Of a stretch of 64,000 nt of DNA, positions 32,195-41,183 are shown piece after piece (the first letter of the stretch is position 1; each line of letters begins with the position of its first letter). The notes beneath the pieces were generated by a model. That model ran no database searches, was not told where the DNA came from, and worked only from the letters and a program-made list of their open reading frames with translations. The position numbers were made by a program, and so were the translations under genes. This DNA is from Phragmitibacter flavus (lineage in GTDB: Bacteria; Verrucomicrobiota; Verrucomicrobiia; Verrucomicrobiales; Verrucomicrobiaceae): contig NZ_VAUV01000018.1 of assembly GCF_005780165.1 (NCBI RefSeq), positions 41,361 through 105,360 of the forward strand, given 5' to 3'.

Positions 32195-32875
32195 TTAGCC
32201 TTCTCCATCAACGCCGAGAATATCTTTCTCAATCGGCTGACGGGCGAAGAGGTTGTCCGCCTCACCCTTCAACTTCTGAACACCTCTCCGACCAGCCAGA
32301 TCGGTCAATGTCACACTGGAATCATTGAGGCCGATAATGATCTTGCCACCGCCCCAAGTGCGACCTTGCACATCAGCCTGACCGGCTGCATCGGCGTTCC
32401 ACTCGGGATCCCATTCCGCTTGAGTTGCCGCTTCGAAAACCGCAGGAATGCTGCCGCTGGACGAGTTGGTCAACCCGGCCGTCATCATCCAATGATTTTC
32501 GTTCCTTCCAACCGCTTGATCAAAGCCAGGGCTCTCGCCAATTCGGCCATCAGGAATGCCCCAGTTGCTCACCGGGCACCCAAAAATGGTTTCATTGTCG
32601 AGGACTTCTGCGATGAACAAATTGCGGAAAGCATCATTTGCGTTGTCCGCGTCATTTCCTTCGGAATCTTTGTCTGAATAACGGCCATTGTTATCTGAAG
32701 CATAAAGCTGCTGCGACAAGATGATCTGTTTGCAGTTGTTGATTCCTTTGGTGATGTTGCCGCGTTCCTGGATTCGACCAAAGGTCGGAACCGCAAGGCT
32801 CGCCAGAATGGCGATGATGGTAATCACCACCAGTAGTTCGATAAGGGTAAAGCCCTTGTTAAGTTTGGTTTTCAT
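32195..32875 (-). CDS. Type II secretion/type IV pilus-like pseudopilin
   Basis: 226 aa from ATG 32875 (MKTKLNKGFTLIELLVV); the frame runs on upstream without a prepilin-like start. The class III signal is KGFTLIELLVVITIIAILASLAVP, with cleavage expected between Gly8 and Phe9 and the conserved Glu at mature position 5. The mature part has the long N-terminal helix and then a globular domain with NNCKQIILSQQLYASDNNGRYSDKDSEGND, WMMTAGL and GGGKIIIGLNDSSVTLTDL. This is the pattern of the many stand-alone pseudopilin-like proteins of Verrucomicrobiota and Planctomycetota, whose export role is poorly known. The peptidase and the assembly ATPase are not in the window. An intrinsic terminator follows. 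Confidence 0.88.
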   Translation of the reverse strand: MKTKLNKGFTLIELLVVITIIAILASLAVPTFGRIQERGNITKGINNCKQIILSQQLYASDNNGRYSDKDSEGNDADNANDAFRNLFIAEVLDNETIFGCPVSNWGIPDGRIGESPGFDQAVGRNENHWMMTAGLTNSSSGSIPAVFEAATQAEWDPEWNADAAGQADVQGRTWGGGKIIIGLNDSSVTLTDLAGRRGVQKLKGEADNLFARQPIEKDILGVDGEG

Positions 32876-33040
32876 GGTTTTATCTATCGTTATGTTATTA
32901 GGGTATATTCTGCGTGGAACACCTCTTTGCAGAGGCAATTTCCAAATCAATTAGACCAGAAACGCTCCGGAAAGGGTAGAAAAATCCTGCGGAATTTATC
33001 GCAACGTCGAGACCCGCCAGGCTCCAGCCTGTCCCCGGCC

Positions 33041-33700
33041 TTACTTCTCCGCCTCCGCCGAAAGACGCGCCGCCTCTTTTCGCAACAAGCGCCCCACCCG
33101 ATGCTTCGCCAGATACACCTGCGCCGCATTCACCCCCAGTTCCTCCTTCAACCGCTCCACCGGCCAGTTGTTTAGCACGTAACACGAAAAAATCTGGAAC
33201 TGCCGGGGCGAAACCATCGAACGCACCTTGCGCAACGCGATTTCCATCACCTGTTCCCGCCATTCCTTGTCCCACAAATCCTCCAAGGCCACCCCACGCG
33301 GATCAGCACAGCGGTCAATCGGCGCCGTGTTCCTCTCGTCATCTTCAAAATGGATGTTCGCCTCCCGCTCCCGCTGCTTCTTCCTGCGCCGAAACTGATC
33401 CAAAATCCGCCAGCGGGCCTGATTCAACAAAAAGCTCTTAAATGACCCCTGCGAAGTATCAAACTTCTTCTTCTGCAGGTTCTTCGCCACCCCGATGAAG
33501 GTCTCCTGCACCACATCGCTCGACTCCTCGTCCGACAATCCCGACTTGCGTGCCACATGAAACACAAAACCCGAATAAGTGCGGTAAAATTCATCCCAGC
33601 TCGACCAGTCCGACCAGTTGTCCAGCTTCTCAATCAAAGTCTTCCGCGTCTGCGGCGATGACTCAGGTTTTTGCTGTGCTTGTTCGAGGGGCTCCGCCAT
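33041..33700 (-). CDS. ECF-type RNA polymerase sigma factor
   Basis: About 219 aa from ATG 33700 (MAEPLEQAQQ); earlier in-frame starts add up to 12 residues. Region 2 is at about 35-100 (WSSWDEFYRTYSGFVFHVARKSGLSDEESSDVVQETF, GSFKSFLLNQARWRILDQFRRRKK). Region 4 is at about 150-205 (LRKVRSMVSPRQFQIFSCYVLNNWPVERLKEELGVNAAQVYLAKHRVGRLL). The linker is longer than usual. No anti-sigma gene is next to it. It is followed on the same strand by the pseudopilin gene (165 nt gap) and is divergent from the efflux operon, so either could be a target. Confidence 0.9.
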   Translation of the reverse strand: MAEPLEQAQQKPESSPQTRKTLIEKLDNWSDWSSWDEFYRTYSGFVFHVARKSGLSDEESSDVVQETFIGVAKNLQKKKFDTSQGSFKSFLLNQARWRILDQFRRRKKQREREANIHFEDDERNTAPIDRCADPRGVALEDLWDKEWREQVMEIALRKVRSMVSPRQFQIFSCYVLNNWPVERLKEELGVNAAQVYLAKHRVGRLLRKEAARLSAEAEK

Positions 33701-33822
33701 TTCAAACAGCATATACAGAGTCCCCAACACCTGCAAACACCCATTTTAATCCCCCGGTTCACCCACCCCGCGCATGAAAGACCACCCCCACCCCTCCCGT
33801 AAAACCCTAAGCGCCATCAATC

Positions 33823-35484
33823 ATGCTTCCTCAATTTTTTCGCTCCCACACCGCTGCCACCGCCCTGCTGCTCGCCACCCTCGCCGCCTGCACTCCCTCC
33901 CAAATGCGCAAATCCGCTGACCGGGAAGTTAATCAGGTCCTTAAACAAAAAACCTCGACCGTCCCCAATTCCGGCGACCAGCTCCTCGACATCACCCCGC
34001 CCGGCCCGGCCTCGCTGGATACCCTCGCCACCAACAAAAAGGCCGCTGATTTCCTCGGAGACAGTTCCCACATCGAGAAGAACGCCCGCGTCATCCCTCT
34101 GCACGAAGCGCTCCGACTCTCCATCACCCACAACCGCGACTACCTCAGCCGTAAGGAACTCCTCCACCTTCAGGCCCTCGACCTCACCCTCGCCCGCCAC
34201 CAGTTCACCCCCATCCTCACCGCCTTCGGTTCCGGCCGATACGAAAACATCCAAACCCCCGCCATCAACGAACTCATCCGCGAAAACACCTTCACCACCA
34301 CCGGAACCGCCGGCCTCAGCATCCTCACCCGCACCGGTGCGCGACTCGCCACCGACTTCACCACCGACTTCCTGCGCTTCCTCTCCGGCAACGTCACCCA
34401 AGTTCGCGATTCCGTCCTCGCCGTCACCCTCACCCAGCCCCTTCTGCGCGGTGCCGGTCAACGCGCCACCATGGAAACTCTGACCCAGGCCGAGCGCGAC
34501 CTCCTCTACTCGATCCGCGACTTCACCCAATACCGCAAAACTTTCGCCGTCGACATTGCCACCCAATACTACCGCACCCTCCAGGCCCGAGAAGCCGCCC
34601 AAAACGCCCACTTCGCCTATCAAGGATTCCAAAAAATCCTCCCTGAATCCCGTGCCCTCGTCACTGAAGGCAAACGCACCGAATCCCAAATCGGCCTGAT
34701 CGAACAAGCCTCCCTCCGCTACGAACGCCTGTGGATCAACTCCATCCGCAACTACGAAAGCCAGCTCGACGATCTCAAAATCTCCCTCGGCATTCCCGTC
34801 CAGACCACCATCATCCCCGACCCGAAAGAGCTCACCAAACTCTCCATCGAAGACCCCGTTTTCACCTACGACCAGTCCATCGACACCGCCCTCACCGCCC
34901 GGCTTGACCTCCACAACAACACCGACAGCCTCGAAGACACCCGCCGTCGCATCAAACTCGGCGAGCAAAACCTCCTCCCGCAAATCGATCTCACCGGCGG
35001 CTACCAGATCAACAGCGATCCCGGAAAAACCTCCCTCAACACTGACCGCCGCAAGCTCGGGGCAGGGCTTGATGTCGACCTCCGACTCGACAAAAAAGCC
35101 GATCGCAACGCCTACCAGTCTGCCCTCATCGCTGAACAAACCGCCACCCGTGAACTCGACCTCGCCCAGGAAACCGTCCGCAGCGCCCTGCGCACCGACT
35201 GGCGCGATCTCCAAACCGCCCAAAAACAATACGAAATCGCCCAGACCGGCATCACCCTCAGCGACCGGCTCTTCGAAAACGAACGCCTTCTCAACGAAGT
35301 CGGCCGCGGCAGCACCCGTGACCTTGTCGACGCCCAACAAGACCTCATCGAGGCCCGCGACGCCCTAACCGCCGCCCTCGTCAGTCACAACATCGCCCGA
35401 CTCAATCTCTGGAAAGACATGGGCATCCTCTACATCCAGAAAGACGGAGCCTGGGAACGCGTATTGTCTAACGAAGCCAAATAA
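33823..35484 (+). CDS. TolC-like outer membrane efflux lipoprotein
   Basis: 553 aa. A lipoprotein signal is present (ALLLATLAAC, lipid-bearing Cys23). The body matches the outer membrane efflux protein family: two related halves with long amphipathic helices (ALRLSITHNRDYLSRKELLHLQALDLTLARHQF; ATRELDLAQETVRSALRTDWRDLQTAQKQYEIAQTG) and strand segments such as VTLTQPLLRGAGQ and PQIDLTGGYQIN. The trimer forms the outer membrane channel and periplasmic tunnel of tripartite pumps. It is the first gene of a four-gene plus-strand run with adaptor, ABC ATPase and permease (gaps 49, 57 and 30 nt), giving a complete MacAB-TolC-like exporter. Confidence 0.92.
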   Translation: MLPQFFRSHTAATALLLATLAACTPSQMRKSADREVNQVLKQKTSTVPNSGDQLLDITPPGPASLDTLATNKKAADFLGDSSHIEKNARVIPLHEALRLSITHNRDYLSRKELLHLQALDLTLARHQFTPILTAFGSGRYENIQTPAINELIRENTFTTTGTAGLSILTRTGARLATDFTTDFLRFLSGNVTQVRDSVLAVTLTQPLLRGAGQRATMETLTQAERDLLYSIRDFTQYRKTFAVDIATQYYRTLQAREAAQNAHFAYQGFQKILPESRALVTEGKRTESQIGLIEQASLRYERLWINSIRNYESQLDDLKISLGIPVQTTIIPDPKELTKLSIEDPVFTYDQSIDTALTARLDLHNNTDSLEDTRRRIKLGEQNLLPQIDLTGGYQINSDPGKTSLNTDRRKLGAGLDVDLRLDKKADRNAYQSALIAEQTATRELDLAQETVRSALRTDWRDLQTAQKQYEIAQTGITLSDRLFENERLLNEVGRGSTRDLVDAQQDLIEARDALTAALVSHNIARLNLWKDMGILYIQKDGAWERVLSNEAK

Positions 35485-35533
35485 CCTAAACCCTCGCGTT
35501 TTCAGTATTTTTCATCCCTCCGCCTTTCAAAAC

Positions 35534-37360
35534 ATGCCTCGCCCACCACGCAAAAAAATTCTCGGACTCCTCGGCATTCTCACCGCCATTAGTCTGCTTG
35601 CCTGGTTTATCACCGGACGCGGCTCCGATGCTTCCAACAGCCTCCCCACCATTCCCGTCCAACAAGGCACCATCCAGATCAACGTCCTCCAGGGGGGCGA
35701 AATCCGCGCCCTCAGCAATCACGAGGTCAAATGCGAGATCGAACTTCCCACCAAAATCCTTTCTCTCATCCCCGAAGGTTACCAGATCACCGAAGAAGAC
35801 GTTAAAAATGGCAAAGTCCTCATCGAACTCGACAGCGCCGACTTGAAAGAGCGCATCATCAACCACGAAATCGAGTTCCAAACCACCGTCTCCGCCTACA
35901 TCGAAGCCGACGAACAACGCGCCATCCAGACCAGCGACAACCAAAGCCTCGCCCGCGCCGCCGAACAATCCATCCGCTTCGCCCTCATGGACTTCGAGCG
36001 TTACATGGGCAAAATCGTCGCCAGCCAGGTCCTCAAAGCCCGCCAGCTCCCCAGCGCCGAACCTGAACTCGACGCCTGGATCGGCACCCTCAACGCTTAC
36101 AAACCGCAAATCTCCAGCCTTCCCACCCTTCAGCAAGATCCCCTCGCCGAGCCCGATCCCAAGGCACAAACCGATGCTGCCCCGACGCCCGCACCAGCAA
36201 CGGAACCTGAAACCTCCCGCATCAACTTCATCACTTATCTCGAAAACGACCAACTCGGCGATGGTGAAGCCAAACAAACCCTTCGCCAGCTCAGCAACGA
36301 CCTCCTCCTCAAAGAATCCGAATTCAGCATCGCCAAACAAAACATCGAAGCCAGCGAACGCCTCGCCGAGAAAAAGTTCATTACCAAAACCACCCTCGAA
36401 ACCGATCAAGTCAATCACGAGAAATCCCGTCTCGCCTTCCAAACCGGCGGCACCACCCTCGACCTCTTCAAGACCTACGAATTCCCCAAACAGGCCGAGC
36501 TCTACCTCTCCGCCTACGAGGAAGCCCTGAAAAATCTTCAGCGCACCCTCCGCTCCAATCGCTCCCGCATGGCGCAGGTGGAGTCCAAATTCCAGACCGC
36601 CAAACGCCGTTACGAAGTCTCCCTTCAGCGCAAAGAAGACTTCGACCGCCAACTCAAAGCCGCCATCATCAAAGCCCCCGTCCCCGGCCTCATCGCTTAC
36701 GGCTCCACCAAAGGCGGCGGTTATCGCAGCAGCGACATCATCGAAGAAGGCGCCACCACCCGTTTCCGCCAGACCCTCCTGACCATTCCCAACATGTCGC
36801 AAATGGGTGTCGGCGTGAACATCCACGAGTCCCAAGTCAAAAAAATCCGCCTAGGTCAGGCCTGCCGTGTCACCATCGACGCCGAACCCGGCAGAACCCT
36901 CGAAGGCAAGGTCGCCGAACTCGCCGTTCTTCCCGACTCCGCCAGCTCACGCTTCACCCCCAACCTCAAGGTCTACCCCGCCGTCGTCCATATCACCGGC
37001 ACCCACGAATGGCTCAAACCCGGCATGAACGCCAAGGTCGAAATCATCGTCGACCAGCTCGACGACGTCCTGTATGTCCCCGTCCAGAGCATCGAAGTCG
37101 AAAACGACCACTTCTTCACCTACGTCAACACCGGCTCCGGCGAACTCGAACGCCGCGAAGTCAAAACCGGTTCCTTCAACGACCAGTTCATCGAAATCGT
37201 CGGTGGTCTCGCCCTCGGCGAAAACGTCTCTCTCTCCATCCCCAAACGCCAGACCCTCGAATCCGCCCCCATACTCTCTGCTCCCAAGGCCCCGACCGCC
37301 CCGGCCGCAACTCCCGCCCCGGCTGAGCCCAAGAAAGAAACCATCACCGCCGCGCGCTAA
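35534..37360 (+). CDS. HlyD/MacA-like periplasmic adaptor of an ABC exporter
   Basis: 608 aa. A single N-terminal membrane anchor (KKILGLLGILTAISLLAWFITG) is followed by a biotinyl-lipoyl-like beta region (GTIQINVLQGGEIRAL), a long coiled-coil hairpin (about 110-380, interrupted by a Pro/Ala/Asp-rich loop near 205-230), the second half of the lipoyl domain (IIKAPVPGLIAYGS), the beta-barrel (VGVNIHESQVKKIRLGQACRVTIDAEPG) and a membrane-proximal domain (DVLYVPVQSIEVENDHFFTYV). It is longer than MacA (about 370 aa) because of the extended hairpin, which could span a wider periplasm. The Pro/Ala/Lys-rich tail is disordered. It bridges the permease and the TolC-like protein. Confidence 0.9.
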   Translation: MPRPPRKKILGLLGILTAISLLAWFITGRGSDASNSLPTIPVQQGTIQINVLQGGEIRALSNHEVKCEIELPTKILSLIPEGYQITEEDVKNGKVLIELDSADLKERIINHEIEFQTTVSAYIEADEQRAIQTSDNQSLARAAEQSIRFALMDFERYMGKIVASQVLKARQLPSAEPELDAWIGTLNAYKPQISSLPTLQQDPLAEPDPKAQTDAAPTPAPATEPETSRINFITYLENDQLGDGEAKQTLRQLSNDLLLKESEFSIAKQNIEASERLAEKKFITKTTLETDQVNHEKSRLAFQTGGTTLDLFKTYEFPKQAELYLSAYEEALKNLQRTLRSNRSRMAQVESKFQTAKRRYEVSLQRKEDFDRQLKAAIIKAPVPGLIAYGSTKGGGYRSSDIIEEGATTRFRQTLLTIPNMSQMGVGVNIHESQVKKIRLGQACRVTIDAEPGRTLEGKVAELAVLPDSASSRFTPNLKVYPAVVHITGTHEWLKPGMNAKVEIIVDQLDDVLYVPVQSIEVENDHFFTYVNTGSGELERREVKTGSFNDQFIEIVGGLALGENVSLSIPKRQTLESAPILSAPKAPTAPAATPAPAEPKKETITAAR

Positions 37361-37417
37361 CGCCCAGAGTCAGGATTCTGACTTTAGCCCTTGGCCCTTA
37401 TCCTTTCGCCTTTCTTC

Positions 37418-38158
37418 ATGCGCCCAATCATCGAGCTTCGCGACATCCGCAAAATCTACCGGCAGGGTGATGTCGACTCCCATGTCCTCCAGGGCCTCAA
37501 CATCACCATCAACGAAGGTGAATACGTCTGCATCATGGGTCCTTCAGGCTGCGGCAAATCCACCCTGCTCAACGTCCTCGGCTGCCTCGACCAACCCACC
37601 AGCGGCGAATATCTTCTCGGCGGGCAAGATGTCGCCACCCTAAACGACGACGACCTTTCCCGCGCCCGCTGCCGCAACCTCGGCTTCATCTTCCAAAGCT
37701 ACAATCTCATCCAGCAGCTCAGCGTCCTCGAAAACATCGAAGTCCCCCTTTATTACAAAGGCATTCCCCAGGCAGAAAGCCGCATCATCTCCACCCGTCT
37801 CGCCACCCAAGTTGGACTCGACCACCGCCTCCATCACCGTCCCAACCAACTCTCCGGCGGCCAGCAACAACGCGTCGCCATCGCCCGCTCTTTGGCCAAC
37901 GACCCACTTGTGATCCTCGCTGACGAAGCCACCGGCAACCTCGACAGCAAATCCGGCAAAGAGATCCTCGACATCTTCGACGACCTCAATGCCGCCGGCA
38001 AAACCATGGTCTTCGTCACTCACGACGAACGCATGGTCGAACGCTGCTCCCGCGTCATCCGCCTCAAAGACGGCTTTCTCGACAAAGACGAACCCGGCGC
38101 CAAAGCAAAAGCAAAGCTCTCAGTTTCAAGTGTTCCGCTTTCCGCAGTTCCCGTCTGA
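37418..38158 (+). CDS. ABC transporter ATP-binding protein (MacB/LolD class)
   Basis: 246 aa from ATG 37418 ([14 protein letters not shown]). Walker A is GPSGCGKST (residues 41-49), the Q-loop is in [13 protein letters not shown], the signature is LSGGQQQR (144-151), Walker B is VILADEAT, and the switch histidine is in FVTHDERM (His201). The sequence belongs to the MacB/LolD/FtsE class that powers mechanotransmission rather than substrate translocation through the membrane. The last 20 residues are Ala/Lys/Ser-rich and not conserved-looking. It works with the permease encoded 30 nt downstream. Confidence 0.95.
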   Translation: MRPIIELRDIRKIYRQGDVDSHVLQGLNITINEGEYVCIMGPSGCGKSTLLNVLGCLDQPTSGEYLLGGQDVATLNDDDLSRARCRNLGFIFQSYNLIQQLSVLENIEVPLYYKGIPQAESRIISTRLATQVGLDHRLHHRPNQLSGGQQQRVAIARSLANDPLVILADEATGNLDSKSGKEILDIFDDLNAAGKTMVFVTHDERMVERCSRVIRLKDGFLDKDEPGAKAKAKLSVSSVPLSAVPV

Positions 38159-38188
38159 ATTTAGCCCTTATCCTTTATCCCTTAGCCT

Positions 38189-39520
38189 TTGACATCCAAC
38201 CCCATCCTCCGTCTCGCGCTCTCGCCCCAGCATCTGCTGCGGTCGATGGAAATGGGTGCCAAGAGCATCTGGCTGCACCGGCTGCGCTCCATGCTCACCG
38301 CCCTCGGTGTCGTCTTTGGCGTCGCCTCCGTTGTCGCCATGCTCGCCATCGGTGAAGGAGCCAGTCACGAAGCCCAGGAACAAATCCGCAAGCTCGGATC
38401 GCAAAACATCATCCTCGAAAGCGTCAAACCCACCGAGAACCAGGGTCCCGCCAGCCAGAATCGCAGCGTGGTTCTCGACTACGGCCTCACCACCCGCGAC
38501 ATCGATCAAATCCGCCAGACCATCCCCGGCATCTCCATCGTCGTCCCCAGCCGCGTCATCAGCGAACTCCTCTGGGTCGAAGAACGCAACGTCGACGCCA
38601 GCATCATCGGCGCACTCCCCATCTATCCCGAGATGCGCAACCGCAACCTCGTTGCCGGACGCTTCTTCAACGAGCTCGAACAAAAACAACGCCTCCCCGT
38701 CTGCGTCCTCAACGAAAACGCCGCCCAGCGCCTCTTCCCCCTCGCCACCCCAATCGGTAAAGCCGTCCGCATCCGCGGTTCCTACTACCAGGTCATCGGC
38801 ATCATCGAAGACGAAAGCCTGCGCGCCACCGGTGAAGGTGGCATCCAGGGCGGCACCAACAGCGGCAGCGGCAACGCCAATCTCGCCCAGCTTATCATGC
38901 CGTTCGACACCTTGCTCGACCACTTTGGCGACACCTTCTTCCGTCACCGCAGCGGCAGCTTCGAAGCCGAAAAAGTCGAATTCCACGAAGCCATCGTCCG
39001 TGTTGCCGACATCGACTCCGTCGTCAGCCGCGCCGAAGCCATCAAGCACCTCCTCGCCCGCAATCACCCCAAGGAAGACTACCGCGTCACCGTCCCCATC
39101 GAACTGCTTCGCCAGGCCGAGCACACCAAACGCATCTTCAGCATCGTCCTCGGCAGCATCGCCGCCATCTCCCTTCTCGTGGGCGGCATCGGCATCATGA
39201 ACATCATGCTCGCCAGTGTCACCGAACGCACCCGTGAGATCGGGGTCCGACGCGCCCTCGGTGCCCGTCAGGCCGACATCGTCCTGCAGTTCCTCATCGA
39301 AACCATCCTGCTCGCCGGAGCCGGTGGCGTCATCGGTGTCATCCTCGGCCTCGGCATTCCCCTCGCCATCAGCCACTTTGCCGGCGTCACCACCGTCATC
39401 AAGGCCTGGGCCCCCACCCTCGCCTTCTCCATCTCCGTGATCACCGGCATCGCCTTCGGCATCTACCCCGCCATGCGCGCCGCCAAGATGAACCCCGTCG
39501 AAGCCCTTCGTCACGAGTAG
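38189..39520 (+). CDS. MacB-like ABC transporter permease (FtsX superfamily)
   Basis: 443 aa if started at TTG 38189; ATG 38246 is the first ATG and would remove 19 residues. A transmembrane helix near residues 33-57 (LRSMLTALGVVFGVASVVAMLAIG) is followed by the periplasmic MacB core (about 60-290). Three C-terminal helices then follow: SIVLGSIAAISLLVGGIGIMNIML, ETILLAGAGGVIGVILGLGIPLAI and FSISVITGIAFGIYPAMRA. The conserved cytoplasmic ERTREIGVRRALGAR and the end AAKMNPVEALRHE are family hallmarks. With the ATPase, adaptor and TolC-like protein it completes a tripartite exporter; candidate substrates are antibiotics, peptides or lipoproteins. Confidence 0.93.
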   Translation: MTSNPILRLALSPQHLLRSMEMGAKSIWLHRLRSMLTALGVVFGVASVVAMLAIGEGASHEAQEQIRKLGSQNIILESVKPTENQGPASQNRSVVLDYGLTTRDIDQIRQTIPGISIVVPSRVISELLWVEERNVDASIIGALPIYPEMRNRNLVAGRFFNELEQKQRLPVCVLNENAAQRLFPLATPIGKAVRIRGSYYQVIGIIEDESLRATGEGGIQGGTNSGSGNANLAQLIMPFDTLLDHFGDTFFRHRSGSFEAEKVEFHEAIVRVADIDSVVSRAEAIKHLLARNHPKEDYRVTVPIELLRQAEHTKRIFSIVLGSIAAISLLVGGIGIMNIMLASVTERTREIGVRRALGARQADIVLQFLIETILLAGAGGVIGVILGLGIPLAISHFAGVTTVIKAWAPTLAFSISVITGIAFGIYPAMRAAKMNPVEALRHE

Positions 39521-39581
39521 TTCAAAGTTGAACGTAGCCGCCGCCGTAATGAGGCTCTAATCCGGTCCCCCCGGGCCTCCC

Positions 39582-41183
39582 TTAACCCGGCGGTTCATTG
39601 TTCCGCATCATCCGCACAATCTGATCCTGCGACAACGCCGCATCCACGATAAACACCTCATCCACATCACCGCGGAAAAACATCTTCGGCGCCCCTTTTC
39701 TCGCCGCCTCATCGGTATAAACGATGTTCCGCCCCATCCATACCCCGTGCCCCGCCTCCAGCACATTGGTCTGGATTTCCGTCAGCGTTCGGCGCGACAC
39801 CGTCTCCTTCTTCCCATCCACATAAAGCAGCACATTGGTCGACAAATTCGGACGCGATCCCGCATACATCACCACCGCCACATGGTGCCATTGCCCATCG
39901 CGCAAATCCGTCGTGCCAATCACACAACCCCCGTCATAAGTTCCGATCCGCAACCGGCCCTTCAAACCTTCCGTCGTGGTATTGGCCGACAACTGCCATG
40001 CGCGCGGACCCGACACCGTGCCCCAGGACACAATGCCGTGCCCTTCATACACACCCACATCCTTCGGCACCCTCACCCATAGTGCAATCGATCGGCCTTG
40101 GTTCCCTGCAATCCCCGGAAACTCGGTCTCCGCATAACCCCCATCCCCGGCAAACGAAAGACCGCCACCAAAAACCCCCGCCGTCCGCTTCGGCTCCTCC
40201 GCCTTCTTGCCAAACTGTTTCATCAACAATCGCGTGTCACTATCCCCACCAATAAATCCCCTGCCACGATCCTCCACCACCGCTCCCTGCGGTTCATCGA
40301 ACGACCAGTGAATGAACCTTATCGGCTCATCCTTGCGGCTCGGCATGTCCGTTACAAACGCACTCGCGTCCACCTCCATGCGCTTCACCCCGGCCTTGCT
40401 CAACCGCACGGCCTCGCCAGCCAGCAATGTCGTTTTCGCATGTCCAAACCCCTTCGCCTCCACCGCCCCTTCCAGCACATGCACCTCCATCTTTCCCTCC
40501 TCCTCCAAACTCACACAAAACTCCGTGCCCAGATCCACCACCTCTGCCTGCTCCGTCACCACCTTGAATCCATAGGCTGAACTCGGACACCTCACCGAGA
40601 TCCGTCCCTGCCTCAAATAAATCTCCGTCTCGTCCCGCAACTCCACATCAAAAGGCCCTTCCAACACCACCCGCGCCCCATTGCGAAAACCCAGCTCCAG
40701 CAATCCATTCGCGCCCTGCAAACGCTGACCCCGCGCCAGATCCGGTTCGGTGAACGATGGCGGCGTCCCCACCCAAACCATCCCTTCAGAACGCATCACC
40801 GAAGCCGGAGCCACCTGCCACATCGCCAGCCACCAAGCTCCCAGCCCGATTACCGCCAGTGCCGCCGCTGCCGTCCCCACCCGCTTCAACCGACGCTGCC
40901 AGAGCCAGCGACGCGCCCGCTCCGCCGTCTTCCAGGCCATCTCCATCGACACCTGCTCATCCTGTTCGATCCTCATCACCGCCTCGCGAGCCGCCAGCGA
41001 ACCCTCCGCCGACTCCATTGCCAGCGGCAACAAACGATCCACCGCCAGCAACCTTCCCAACGCGTGGCGCGCCTCCGCGCTCTCCGCACAAATCGACATC
41101 AACTGCTCCATTTCCTCCTTCGACAGGTTTCCCTCCACAGCACCTGCTGCGAGAATTTGCCATTGCATCGAACGCGGGTTCAT
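39582..41183 (-). CDS. FecR-domain membrane protein fused to a LamG/concanavalin-like domain
   Basis: 533 aa from ATG 41183. That start overlaps the stop of the upstream sigma-factor gene as ATGA, which settles the start and implies translational coupling. Residues 10-90 form a helical cytoplasmic segment with anti-sigma-like character. A transmembrane helix lies at about 102-122 (TAAAALAVIGLGAWWLAMW). The FecR domain (about 135-245) contains LELGFRNGARVVLEGPFDVELRDE, GRISVRCP and VVDLGTEFCVSLEEEGKMEVHVLEGAVEA. After a linker, a LamG/concanavalin-A-like lectin fold (about 335-525) shows FAGDGGYAETEF, IALWVRVPKD, WHHVAVVMYAG, LLYVDGK and FFRGDVDEVFIVDAAL. FecR proteins regulate their partner sigma factor; here the sensing end looks like a glycan-binding module. 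Confidence 0.88.
   Translation of the reverse strand: MNPRSMQWQILAAGAVEGNLSKEEMEQLMSICAESAEARHALGRLLAVDRLLPLAMESAEGSLAAREAVMRIEQDEQVSMEMAWKTAERARRWLWQRRLKRVGTAAAALAVIGLGAWWLAMWQVAPASVMRSEGMVWVGTPPSFTEPDLARGQRLQGANGLLELGFRNGARVVLEGPFDVELRDETEIYLRQGRISVRCPSSAYGFKVVTEQAEVVDLGTEFCVSLEEEGKMEVHVLEGAVEAKGFGHAKTTLLAGEAVRLSKAGVKRMEVDASAFVTDMPSRKDEPIRFIHWSFDEPQGAVVEDRGRGFIGGDSDTRLLMKQFGKKAEEPKRTAGVFGGGLSFAGDGGYAETEFPGIAGNQGRSIALWVRVPKDVGVYEGHGIVSWGTVSGPRAWQLSANTTTEGLKGRLRIGTYDGGCVIGTTDLRDGQWHHVAVVMYAGSRPNLSTNVLLYVDGKKETVSRRTLTEIQTNVLEAGHGVWMGRNIVYTDEAARKGAPKMFFRGDVDEVFIVDAALSQDQIVRMMRNNEPPG

Noticed and set aside
33817..35340. 507-codon open frame antisense to the TolC-like gene
   Set aside because: Gly/Val/Glu/Ala-rich composition typical of the antisense of a C-rich third-position gene; the sense strand encodes a clear family protein.
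38168..39514. 448-codon open frame antisense to the MacB-like permease
   Set aside because: Asp/Gly/Ala-rich antisense shadow with no domain; the permease on the other strand has all its hallmarks.
39571..39590. CCGGG/CCCGG hairpin between the permease and FecR-LamG gene ends
   Set aside because: Only 5 bp with a 10-nt loop and no T-run, so not called a terminator.
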